From positions 186,001 to 250,000 of the forward strand of contig MU400558.1 in the NCBI GenBank assembly GCA_022578965.1: DNA of 64,000 bases. Direction: 5' to 3'. The stretch comes from Xylaria sp. FL1777 (Eukaryota; Ascomycota; Sordariomycetes; Xylariales; Xylariaceae). Position numbers and translations under genes: made by a program. Shown here in pieces: positions 12,383-23,690 of the stretch. Position 1 is the stretch's first letter; each line of letters starts with the position of its first letter. A model generated the notes under the pieces. It was not told where the DNA came from, ran no database searches, and saw nothing but the letters and a program-made list of their open reading frames with translations.

Positions 12383-15300
12383 CTTGGCTGATTGTCGCGT
12401 TGTTGGGCTCGGGTGCGTTGACTGATGATGATAATAACGTTGTATTGCAGGTTGTATTATATCGATCGACGACAACGAAAACGACGGTGGCTTGACTTGG
12501 TTGTACTGTGTTGGTGACAATGACTGCGGTCGACTACTCCGAAAATAATGTGCTGGTTTCTGACCCTTCCTTCAGACTGATAGTTGAAATCGCCTGGCTC
12601 CTCTACTCGCACGCACGCACGCTCCCGTGGGATTTAAAGTGTGTCTTGTTGACTCGACTGGACGTAGCTGGTCATTTGAATGGCTATACGGGTCATGGGA
12701 TGCTGTGGAAAAAGATGTTGCGGCCTCGGCCGTGATTTAGTCTCGATACTCGACGGTATCTGAGATGTTGCGATCGTCCTTTGAAACAGGGCGACGCGGG
12801 TTGCTGAAAATCCTGGGTTGGTGGTTGAGGTGGAAGAGGGGTTGATGGTGATGGGAGGTAGATGAATAGGAAATGCAAAAAGCAGGAAATAAAAAAGGAG
12901 GGGATGGGGGGGAAAGAGATGAAGAGGGGACAAAAGAGGGAACGAAATTGTGCTGTGCTGTACAGATGTACAGGGTGCTGGATGCTAGCTGTTGGGGTGC
13001 TGGCTCTGGCAGTGTCGGGCGTGCACAAGAGAGCGAGCCAGCGAGCGGGTCTAAGGAGGGGAACCACTGTAGCGTAGGTATCTTGCTTGGCCCCGTAGAG
13101 GGAGGGAGGGGATGGGTCGGCTTGTATGCGTAGGTAGTGGTGGTATGCTATATCTAGAATAGGTATACCACGTACAGTGTACTACGGCACTATGCAGTAG
13201 AGAATGAGAGATGAAAGACTTTGGTACCTGAATTGCCTCCTTATGCAAGAGCTCGGGTACTCCTAAACGGGCTGGGACCAGTGCTATGGCTACTAATGCA
13301 CAGTGTGGATACAGTGTCTGTGTCCCTGCCAGGAACGTTTTGAGCGCGACGACGCGAGAGATGGGCTGTCGGGGTGGGGTGGCTTGGGAAACCAGTGAGT
13401 TGTTCTTGGAAGTGAAGCTGGCAGTGTTGGGTGGGGTGTTGGTGTGGCTTCGGCGAGTGTGTCTCGATGTTTGGATCGGGTGAGCGTGTTCAGATCAGGA
13501 ATGAGGCGGGGCAAATATCCCAGTGTAGGAATGGCTGGTTATTGGTGTACCGTACTTAGACTAAGTACCTGCCTAAGTCTCCGCGTGTTTGAGCACGGGA
13601 CAGCTGGGCATTGTTACAATGTACCTTGCTACCGAGTTAACTGCTTTCTACTAGCGGATACAGATAAACGGGTACTTCTCAAATTTAGTTGTCATGTCGC
13701 TGCTACCTTTGCTGTTTACTAAGTACCTATAATAGTGCTAGGCGTACCTGGCTGGAAACCTTCAACAGGTCAAAAATGCAGCCCACTGCACAGCGGGACC
13801 TCGGAAACCCTTGGCGGGGTGACAGGGCCGCTGGGTTGGGATTCCAGTGGGGTTGAACAACTCGCCAGTGGGTTCACGACTCCTTCAACAGGCACTACGT
13901 GTACCCGGAAGATGCCCTACAAAGGGAAAAACCTGCCCCGCGCCCCTCTCCAGCTGGTATTGCCAGGCGGTCTGAAGCGTTCTATATCTGAATAGGTAAA
14001 GCACCTACATATGCCAGTGAACTTGTCTACACCGCTATGGTGAAGAACAAGCGGTATACCGGTGCTACAAGTGGGATTCCCTGTGATAATGCAGGATGGA
14101 GCGGTGCTATGTGTATGCGTATGTAAAGGAAAAAGTCGGGACTGGAGGTTGTGAAAATGGATGAGTCTTGTCATCGGTTAGCTAGGAAAAAGTGGGATGG
14201 ATAATAATACCTACACTACCTGCTTAAGTATGTAGGTACGTACAGTGCGCTTTGCAGGAGAGACGTTGGCGGGAATGCCGTTGCGCAATCCCAGAGATAG
14301 ATACACTAGACTCAGTCTTTACTGCGTATACGTAAGGTGGTAGACACTAAGGATCTTTATACACTGTGTATATCTCATTATTATGGTATCTACTCGCCAG
14401 CCATGTAAAGCGTGCACAGACATCAGGTCGATTGATGGATTGCCTAGTGGTACGCAGTAGAGAAAGAGGAATGGTCACGGTACTGTGTGTGTAAGTAAAG
14501 CGGCCTGTAACTTTTGTGACTCGTGACTCTGACCTGGTACCGTAAGCCGCGTGTAGAACTTGGCCTCCAGCTGTCTAGATTCAAGAGTTTCGTCCCCGAC
14601 GCTTGCCGCAACAGGCATAGTCGAATCTGCACCTCTGTCCGGGCCATGTACGCAGCATGCAGTTATTGTGCCATCCGAAGAGAAATTGGGTGTGGACCTG
14701 CCCTAGCTTGTTCTTCCGCGACTTCCAGTTGGCCGGTTGACGGGAATTCACCACCCTTCTGTTTTGGCCAGCCTATCACTACAATGACCTTCTCTCGCAC
14801 TTCTGCAAGGCTATCAAAGGCTTGCGGGCAGAGTTCATGCTGCATACTACTCCAGAGTGGGGGGGTGTGCAGCTACCTTATTAAGAACCAACCGCTCTGA
14901 AGTTAGTGCACGTACGCAGGTCAACATGATTCCACCTTTACTTTTCTGGCTTAGGTGCTTGTCCTGAGCTCGAGTCTTCCTCATTGCTTCCGCTCTCTCC
15001 CGTGGTCACTAGTAAGTGTAAGTGTGTCTACAATGTGATTGTATGATAACACTTACAACACTAGCTTTGGTATTTACCAACATCCTCCCATCATGTTAGC
15101 CAACGCCTTATTACTATGCTGGCTGTACGTACTTCCCATAATTAGCCCATCCTTTAATGTCTAGTATTGTATTTACGAGATTAGCTCGACTTCTTCAACA
15201 ATTTATCTGCAAGCCTACTAAAGCAAGATGGGTGCCCGAGATTCAGTTCCCAACAACGAAAAAAACATGCCTACACCTCGCCAATAAAAAGAGCAAATCT

Positions 15301-18300
15301 TCTTGACTACCAGTAACAGGAGATTGGGGGAACTTTGCAACTCCACGTCGTTTTATTACCTTGGCAATCTTCTAGAAGGTATGATGTTATGCATCCGAAA
15401 CTTCGGGGCTTCCTTGTCTGCTTCTTTGCACGAGGTTAACCACGTTCACCCCTTGAAAAGCAGGTCGAGGGCACAGATCCTTACCTTGGTAGGTTTCAAT
15501 GCTTCCTTGCGGATATACATATAACTTCTTGCGACAGAGGGGTTGCCATGTGCAGGCTGGCGCAGGTTCTGCGCGGGGGGTTATGTACTTGTAAATCAAT
15601 GTCTGTATACTGACTGAGGGGTCTCGATACCTAGGTATTGATCTGCAAAGAAGACCCCTCACCTTTTTTTTTTTTCAGAGACAATAAAAGGGAATATCTA
15701 GGCACCGCCTGTGCGTTGTATCGATCAAGCCACCATGAGATAACGTATCGTAGCTTCCGACGCTGATCTAAAAGGGGGCTGACAGCAAGGTACTAGACTA
15801 CTACATATGTACTGTACTTATATGTACCCTTAGACATCAGTACTATTCTGCCGCACAAGCGATAAGCAAATCGCATCCAGGTATGTAGTACCGGTACTCT
15901 AAGTGTGGTGCACTGGTCATCGGTTATCGCATCCCTTGGTCGGGAGGGTTAGATCTGTTTCACAGTAACGGAAATTGATCAAGGAACTGAAGGCAAGTTT
16001 TTTTTTTTTTTTTTTCCCACATCAATAAGATAACCACTCCCTAGGATCAGACCCGTCAGCAATTCAGATTCATCGCCCCACAAACAAAGCGACGACCGTT
16101 TACATGGAATATTTGAAATAGCTTCCCAGGGTGTAAAAGTTTCCAGGTCTATCTGCTCTTCTAGAAAAACATTGGAAAGTTGAGTAACGAAAAGGCTCCC
16201 CACCGAGTAACACGCGTTAAGTGGTCGCATGAGTGTGCGCATAAGGCATTACCACCTACTAAGTCTGAATATAGAATCTCCCGTTATGGGACCTCACCGG
16301 TCGCACAGGTACATAAAAACAATATGCATGACTGGTTGCTTGGTTACAAGGCGAGCTGGGTTGCCACAAGTTATCTTACTTAACGGCCGCAAACTCTACT
16401 CGTATTTATCACTTTGAGTGATGATGCTATCCCCACGTTCAGGTCGCCTTAATATTTCCGCCTCCCACTCTGTGTACACTCCACACAAGCTATGAACAAA
16501 GCAGTCATCAGAGTTAGAGCAGTCTCAATAACTAATCTCTACTTTAGAGACTAGCGACTTTCAGCATCAACTACTGACCACGTCATGACAGCATATGTGG
16601 AGGCATCATCTCCGCATATCGAGATTGGCAGGAGTTCTTTCTACGCCGGCACCAGCCTAGTGTACATATAGTGAAAAGGACTCCGTAGGGTTAGTCTGAA
16701 AGATTGAGGTCGAGTTCCCCTTGGTACATAAATGTTTCATATTACATCTCAGGAAAGTAAATATGTAAGGAGTTCGTGAGTAGTTCGCGCCGAAAATAAA
16801 TGCTTTTGTGATAAACAATTTCTTTTCCTTACATCGAATAAAGGGAGACAGCAGTTCATCTCATATTATTGGCATACACATACTAAATATAATGATTACG
16901 AAGCACTGTACGGAGTCAACCATCCAGGTACCAAAGCCACACAGTACACGCTACTGCAGCATTGAGGGAGCAGGGATGCGGATTAGGGATGTGGATTTGG
17001 CATGGCGAAAAACCAAGAACAAGGTGTTGGAGCGCGCGGGGAGCTTCCGGCGAGCTCCACGTGCGCTAGGATAGCTCTTTGTCGTGCTACGTACTTTGTA
17101 CTATGGACGATGGGAAGTTGGCCACGTTACTGTACTGAGTATAGAGGCAGGGCGGCTCCACCACGAACGAGGTCGGCGCGGTATTGCCATCTGCTAAAAG
17201 TAAATTGCGAGCATTGTGCCCTTCGACGTGGAATTCCATCACGGCTTCCACGGAGCATTACGGCCTTTGACAGGTCCAAAATTAGTAAGTGTAGTGTAGT
17301 CCCTGTAATTTCGATTTAATGATGTCTATAAGTAGTGTATTAATTGGGAAAAATTTTACATCTCTTTACTTAGCCCGGGAACCGGGCATTTGGGCACCGT
17401 CGACAATAACATCGATCTAGCCCATGCGGTTCTCCTGACGATCGGTTTGTTCCTGCGTGTGGCTGGCCCTGGCTGGCACATCTTGTTGCCATTGGATTCC
17501 GAATCTTGTCTCACATCGTGCTTAGTTTAATTACGAACTTAGTGTAATAACAACAAAATGCAAGCCAGCCATTGGACATGGTTCAAGATGACTTGCAGCA
17601 GTTCGTCAACACAATGTTTGTCGAGTCGCTAACAATAGCTTTCATTCTTACATTGGTTCGCGATCACGTTATTTTCATTCACTTCACCGTAATGTACGGT
17701 ACCGACGAGAAGCCGGTCCACTGTCGCTATCGGAGGTCTTTGAGCAGCAGGTATAGATGTGGCGGTCAAGGTTGGGCTCCTTCACGCTAACCCTGCCAAC
17801 CACGTAGTGTTGTTCGCTGGACGAGATCCCGTATACACGTGGTGGATAACTATCGATCCCGTCGGGGGCACTTGGTTGGTTCTCAGTCTATCAAAGTTGA
17901 GGATCGGGATGGACGAAACGGTCAGTCTCGTATACATACTTAAGGCTTACCGCCACACTACCATTATCTGTACCAAATGTTGAAACGCGCTCGAGACTCC
18001 CTGGACCGCTCACGCAATCGCCGACTACCAGTCAGCAAGGGATCATGCCGCTTTGTCAGACAGACATTGAAAATTCGTGAGAACATCCAACAATTCGCCA
18101 TAGCGACCCTTACGTGAGAATGGCTGCAATGACCTAACGGGTTCTACACTACTGCGTAAGTCATGTAATGTCGCCTTGGATTCTTACTTTTTAAATGTAG
18201 TCACTATACTATAACCATACAAGTTACCTTTTGTAACTACAACTACCTATTACACTAGAATGTGCACCGTTACACGCCCAATATTACAGTTCATGAAAGC

Positions 18301-18717
18301 TTTGTGGTCGCTCTCTTTTCGTACTCTCGCATATGATTCTATGAGTTGTGTGAAGGATTTAGACTAGATACATGCTCAAATGAATTTGTCACCAATACAC
18401 AACCCAGCAGGCATAGCTGTATCACGAAAAACAGCAATGAATGGTAGATAACCGAGAAATTGTTAAGAGCCGCGCGGGAACAATAGACGGGAGGATCATA
18501 GAACAATAATAAGAGATTTTATATTAATGATTTTCTCTATTGTTAGAGTAAGCATCATAACTAGCTTTGTAGAAGTATGAAGTACCTAAAAAGGCTCATA
18601 CACACCTCACTTGGGAACGCCAACTCACCAGTATTTAATTGGTGCTGACTCATTTGATAGCACCACAGTGCTAAGGTTATAACGAGATCCATGATTTATT
18701 TTCAACCATCTGATAAT
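12383..18717. other. 6.3-kb gene-poor stretch
   Basis: The first part (about 12,383-13,100) is the pyrimidine/purine-skewed upstream region of the C2H2 regulator. Beyond that I could assemble no gene. Frames such as 14,523-14,900 (+) read as low-complexity or cysteine-containing translations without a family signature. AT content rises toward 18,100-18,720. There are two poly-T runs and many TACCTA-type words. It could hold strongly decayed repeats, but I see no terminal repeats. Confidence 0.45.
15998..16015. repeat. Poly-T run (18 T)
   Basis: An uninterrupted run of about 18 T lies in the gene-poor stretch. A shorter run of about 13 T sits near 15,664-15,676. Such runs can be degraded poly(A) tails of retroelements, but no coding remnant is visible next to them. 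Confidence 0.6.
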
Positions 18718-20217
18718 CTACCTCTTGGGCTTGCTAGAGCTCCTACCTGCAGTATAAAATCTATACTTTGTATGTCCTATCGAAAGAGTGATGCCCACTC
18801 TGATGGCACACCATATTTCCACCATCTTCAACACGATAATCACGTTGTATGCTCTTGAGCGGCCGGGATCACTATCAGTATAGTCGCCGTCGAGCCAGAG
18901 CCCAGCAAAACGACTGATATGGACAAGAAACCACAGGGGGATGAACGGGAGCGCGGTGATAGTGATAAGGACGTCTAACCTCGGTCCTTTGGCGAATACT
19001 CTGCGGTTGAATGGCACCTTCATCCGTAGTAAGACGATAATAATTATCATCCAAAGAACGATCGGCCATGGGAAGGCAAATGCTAAATAACAATACCTAC
19101 GTTTTTGAAGTTGAGTTAGAACTATACTAGGACTGATTAGTAAGCCAGGGACTACTTACCATGGGCATCGTAAACCCTTTGTCTTCGTAAGACTATACAA
19201 GACAATTTCGAAGGCAGGATGGTAGAAGAAGAAGACTATGAAGACGAATATTATGTCCCGTACCCCTTCACGTAATGGATTCACCATCCAGTAACGGACT
19301 GGAGGATCGAACTGAGGACCCCCGGATGAGGCAGACAACTGGAATGGTTCCTTAACAGGTTTTTGGGCTGCACTCTATGTGGCTTGTCAGTTCAGAACAC
19401 TATATGAAAATGGCATGAAGAGAGATCTCACCAAGTTATTCCTATTCAAAAGCCTTGTACGTTCGTGTTCCTGGAAAACTACCTCCAACGGACCCGTACC
19501 AACCCGGTCTGCTGTGTCAACCAACTCGTAGCTGGAGCGAATGCTGTTCCCCACTACCCTCTTTCTTTTTCGAGCTTCTATCACCGGCTCATACCGATTT
19601 GGGAGCCTATGTCGTGCCGGTAGCAGCCAAAGCCAGAACACGATGACTATCGCATGGATAGCGGCATCTATGATTGCAATAATGAAGGAGATCAGCCCTG
19701 ACGTCGAGATCACAGAATCTCTCCAGGAACCGTATGCGGCACTGAACTGCTCAGCCGTTAACTCAGGACGTCTCGTCGCTGACGTGTCGAAGGTCGACGG
19801 TAGCGTAGCGATTTCATTGCCCACGGCTTTCAAAGCAGCCGCAAGCACGATAACGACGACTGAAAGGCTGGCTTGGATGACGCAACGCCGGTGTACACGG
19901 TCGTCGTGATGAAAAAGGAGGACAGAATAGATCGTGTCGGCCCAGAGGAAGGCAAGCATGACAACCTCAAGCGAGGCTGCCGTTATGATCTTGGACCGGA
20001 CCAACCCGTCCGGGAGGTCGTAGAACGAGAACTTCTCGCTGTTATCATTTGAGTAATTGGAAAAGTTCGTGAGTGCAGAGATGATGAAGATAGTATCAAT
20101 GAGCGCCAAGGGGACCGTAAGCACCAGCACCCACTGCCGCCATTTCAACGCCTTGGTCTTCGTTGCAACGTGTCGCTCGTCACGTCCAAACCAGAGCATC
20201 GCGAGAGAAGCCATCAT
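18718..20217 (-). CDS. Multi-pass membrane protein of unknown function (8 predicted TM)
   Basis: Three exons: 20217-19432, 19350-19160 and 19096-18718, 451 residues. Both junctions keep frame: donor GTGAGA after LLNRNNL to acceptor TTAAG before EPFQLSAS, and GTAAGT to CGTAG restoring Trp-Tyr (CPW/YCYLAF). What looks like three short separate frames is therefore one gene. Hydrophobic segments: WVLVLTVPLALIDTIFIISA; LEVVMLAFLWADTIYSVLLF; CVIQASLSVVVIVLAAALKA; ISFIIAIIDAAIHAIVIVFW; IIFVFIVFFFYHPAFEIVLY; FPWPIVLWMIIIIVLL; ITITALPFIPLWFLV; and a last one near VLKMVEIWCAIRVGITLSIG. A basic loop (EARKRKRVV) sits after TM4 and the C-terminus is Lys/Arg-rich. I do not recognise the family. It is divergently transcribed from the HET-domain gene across 289 bp, which suggests shared control, but no functional link is shown. 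Confidence 0.75.
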
Positions 20218-20506
20218 AGGTAAAATGAAGCAGCAATGAAAATCAAGAGGGCGTGAGAGAGCTGATGATTGTGTGATTTGTCCCAGCCCAGCTGTATCAA
20301 CATTCCCTAATCGGGCAAAGATTCGGCCCCCTCCCCTCGGCTCTGTGATGGGCGGCTACTGCGCCCCCTAAGGCTCTCAGGAATTTGCAGGCAAAAGGTC
20401 GCGGCCTAGCGTTTGTGTCTTCAAAGAAGTTGAAAATAAGAGAGAAAAATGACAGTTGAGTGAATCTTGTCTTTAGCAGTCTCCGTTGAACACAGCAACA
20501 TTCATC
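20218..20506. promoter_or_regulatory. Shared divergent spacer between membrane-protein and HET genes
   Basis: This 289-bp non-coding interval separates the start codons of the minus-strand membrane-protein gene (20217) and the plus-strand HET gene (20507). It contains a GC-rich block with C-runs near 20,330-20,370 and a purine-rich stretch near 20,430-20,450. By position it must hold both promoters. No specific factor site was recognised. Confidence 0.55.
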
Positions 20507-23500
20507 ATGGCGTTACTATGTTCACGTTGTCAAAGCTTCGACATATATGCCTTTCGCCAGGGAACCTACGAATATCGAGGCTATCCACGTAAGTAACACC
20601 CAGTTATTCTTTTCCTTTTTCTCGATTTAGAACACAAGGCTCCTTCTTTGGGCCATAGCCCAGTCCTAGAAGCTTCTACATTTCCGAAGCACTTACAGAC
20701 CATGCCAAGAGACGCTGTATCTAACCAAGTGTCATAGTGGATGGCCTACTACAATCCGCCGAAGAAGGCTGCTTGTTCTGCAGCCTCCTTCTCGAGCATT
20801 TGCTGTCGGTCGAAAATAGGTGGAACGCCAACTTCCTGTGGAGGGCCATGCGAAAGAAATCCAAGGGAACAGCTTCTGCGCAATGGAAGCTGTCGGGTGA
20901 CAACTTGGGCGCATTCATCAAATGGCTGACCAGTCAAGTACGACCGCTCTGGGTGCATTTCTACGTACGCAGAGGGGAGTATATAGAGCCTCCTGGCCAC
21001 GACGAGCAGCAACCTCTCAATATCAAGGCTTTGGGCGCGTATGTAGCCGCTACGAGAGACGAGATGACAGATAATAGCAGAAGTGAGCGCGCTATATGGT
21101 TCTATGTATCTGCTGATCCAGGTATGAAGTTGTTTTATCATGGAGAGACGTGGTGCGCTAGCACTCATTCCTCGTGTCTCTTGATGAACTTCTTGAAAGA
21201 ACAGACGCTTCAACTTCAATTTCAACAGACTAATTAAGGCATAGGCACACCAGCGTACATCTCTAGGGATATTACAGGCTCGTTGCTTGCCAGTAATCGA
21301 ACAGGCATCCAGGTTAGTACTCTTGCCGCGAGTATTAGTTGAGTCCTATTACTCCCGCAAAGCGTCCAAGACCTCAGGTATTGATCACCATACATAGCAA
21401 TTGCTTACTTCAGACTTATATAGCCAGACTTTGACGCGATCCGCACCTGGCATCGCAGATGCCGCCTCAACCATTCAAGATGCAGGGTCACACTGTCAAG
21501 AAGCGAGGTGTTCGACGTCGAGCAAGTCTCACTGCCATCGCGGTGCATCGAGATCGAGTCCGAAAACGGACGGGTGGGAAAATGCATACTACGCGAGACA
21601 CAAGGCCAGAAGGGCAAATACATAACCCTCAGCCATCGCTGGTGCGCCGACACAGAGCTTGTGCGGACGCTGAAAGGGAACTACGACTGCCGAATTGGAA
21701 AATGCACCACATCGTCTTGCCAGAGCTGCAAGACGCCCATGGCCACGACGCTGTTCACGCATGCTTACGAGCTGTCTGTCAAGCTGGGCGTGAATTACGT
21801 CTGGATCGACTCGCTGTGCATCGTGCAAGACGACGCCGACGACTGGAAGAGGGAGTCGGCGAAGATGGCGGACTACTACCAGCACGCGTGGCTTACGGTC
21901 GCGGCGACGCGGACGCGTGAGGACGGGGGGTTGTTCGGCGAGTTTGAGACGAAGGACCTGGCGCGGGTGACGCGACTGCCGTACCGCGACCGCGAGGGCT
22001 CGCAGAAGGGGTACTTCTACCTCCAATGCCCGGGGGGCAAGGCGATCTCGCGCGACTACAAGAACGCAGTCGGGCGGAGCGAGCTGCTCGGCCGGGGCTG
22101 GGTGTATCAGGAGTGGATACTCAGCCGACGGATATTGGCGTTCGCGGACTTCGGCCTGTTCGTCCAGTGCGAGACCGGGAACCCTCAGTCCCTCGCCGGC
22201 GACGATGTCAAGTTCATCAGAGACGACGAGGATGGTGATGAATGGGACGCTTCTGAGAAGCCTGATAAATCGTTCAAGAGCTCGGGTGAGCAATAACAAC
22301 CATAGTCACTTTCATGATTTTTTCATTATCCTTCAAGGGCCAGTGTGCTCTGGAGCCTTAGGTCCCCTGCGACTAATTTGTTCTCTTAGTTACGACAGAC
22401 TATTCCACAGTGGAAGATATCGCATCGGGGGTAAGTGATTTTCAGCATTATTATATTGTACTCCCCATTAGTTTGAAGAATTTTGGCCCCTTTTCGGACC
22501 AAAATCATGTCTCTGAGGAAGCCTCTTATGGTTCCCAGGCATTTGCAAAATTATGCCCGAGATGGCCATTACTGACTTCAAGTGTCGTAGTGGCGTAAGG
22601 TCGTCGAAGAATACTCGCGCCTACAATTGACGAAACTTCCCGAAGATCGCCTCGTGGCCCTCTCTGGCGTTGCGAACGAGTACGGACGCGCCGTAGAGGC
22701 GAGACAGGGGTGAGTAATTCTCAGCATCACTTTCTTTTTAATCTAGCAGAGCCTAAGTGTCAACACTCCTTTTCAGCTAGAATTAGACCTTGGAAGTTCT
22801 CCGTGCTTCTAAAACAGTTACTAGCTATGCTCAAAGTGGTGATAACTAAATCTTTGATATTGTAGTGAGCGCAGGAGTTCAGGAGCGAATAGCGATGATG
22901 TGACACTGCGGTACACATATGTATGTGGTTCCTGGTTCCCCGAAGTTCAGGACCTTCTGTGGGAGCAAGCCGAGCCCGGCCCACGTATCCGGGCAGGTGG
23001 CATCCCGACGTGGTCCTGGGCATCGATGGGGACTACAATTACAACCGCGACGGGGAATAACGTGCCCTCGGGCCTCGCGGTGAGGTGGAGCAAATCTTAC
23101 CGGAGGTCTAACGATTGTGTGCTCGAGGACTTCGTACGCTTACCCGTTGACCCTGACATACTCCGCCCGGCGTTTGACCTCACGGACGGATATGCGCCCA
23201 ACAACGTTTACGGCAATGACGGGCGGTTTGCGGTATTGGCGTCTCAGGACGGCTGATGCCAGTACAGCTCTATAGCTTGTTTGCGGACGAAAATGACTGT
23301 ACTATTGCCGCGAACATCACGGGCCACCAAGCCAGCTTCGGCCGCGAGATGTGGCGCCGCGTCACGACGCCGCAGACGCCCGGTACTATCGCCGGGTGGG
23401 CCTCGGTCGAACATCCGGATTTCCAGACCGATGCCTCGTGCGAGTGTGACGGGGCAATTTTCGCGCTCGTTGTGGCAGTGGCCAGAAAAGTACAGGGAGG

Positions 23501-23690
23501 GTGGCTCATGGGTAATCTCAGTCTTTATCTTACAGCATATCAGGTGTTGTATCTGCGACGTGTACAGGTCCCGGGATTCGAAACCAAAGGCAGGGATTGC
23601 TACGAGAGGATTGGTGTCGGACGACTTTTCGGCGATGAAGTGGATATGAGATATGCGGTGACGGACAAGGCGGGGGTTTGGTTGGTTTGA
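20507..23690 (+). CDS. HET-domain protein, multi-exon, with an apparent 3' frameshift
   Basis: Proposed exons: 20507-20588, 20738-21121, 21239-21312, 21424-22285, 22399-22430, 22591-22709 and 22866-23690. All junctions are in phase. The start (MALLCSRCQSFDIYAF, then AEEGCLFCSLL) and the block TWHRRCRLNHSRC are the cysteine-rich lead of large HET proteins. The HET core follows: YITLSHRWCA, then GVNYVWIDSLCIVQDDADDW and GRGWVYQEWILSRRILAF. The C-terminal half has EDRLVALSGVANEYG, YVCGSWFPEVQDLLW and IPTWSWASM. HET proteins trigger non-self recognition and cell death in fungi. In the last exon the frame meets TGA at 23254-23256 after VLASQDG (647 aa). The next frame resumes at once with LMPVQLYSLFADEN, the expected continuation, and runs to 23690 (about 790 aa if joined). 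One base is missing: a recent null mutation, an allelic variant or an assembly error. Confidence 0.85.

Noticed and set aside
14444..14900. Frames on both strands of about 60-125 codons
   Set aside because: No family signature, no supporting splice sites, and both strands look equally open.
19261..19345. Possible tRNA B-box (GTTCGATCC on the minus strand)
   Set aside because: No T-stem or acceptor stem can be formed and the site lies inside exon 2 of the membrane-protein gene.
21589..22299. 236-codon minus-strand frame
   Set aside because: It is antisense to the HET core exon, whose sense frame has clear HET motifs.
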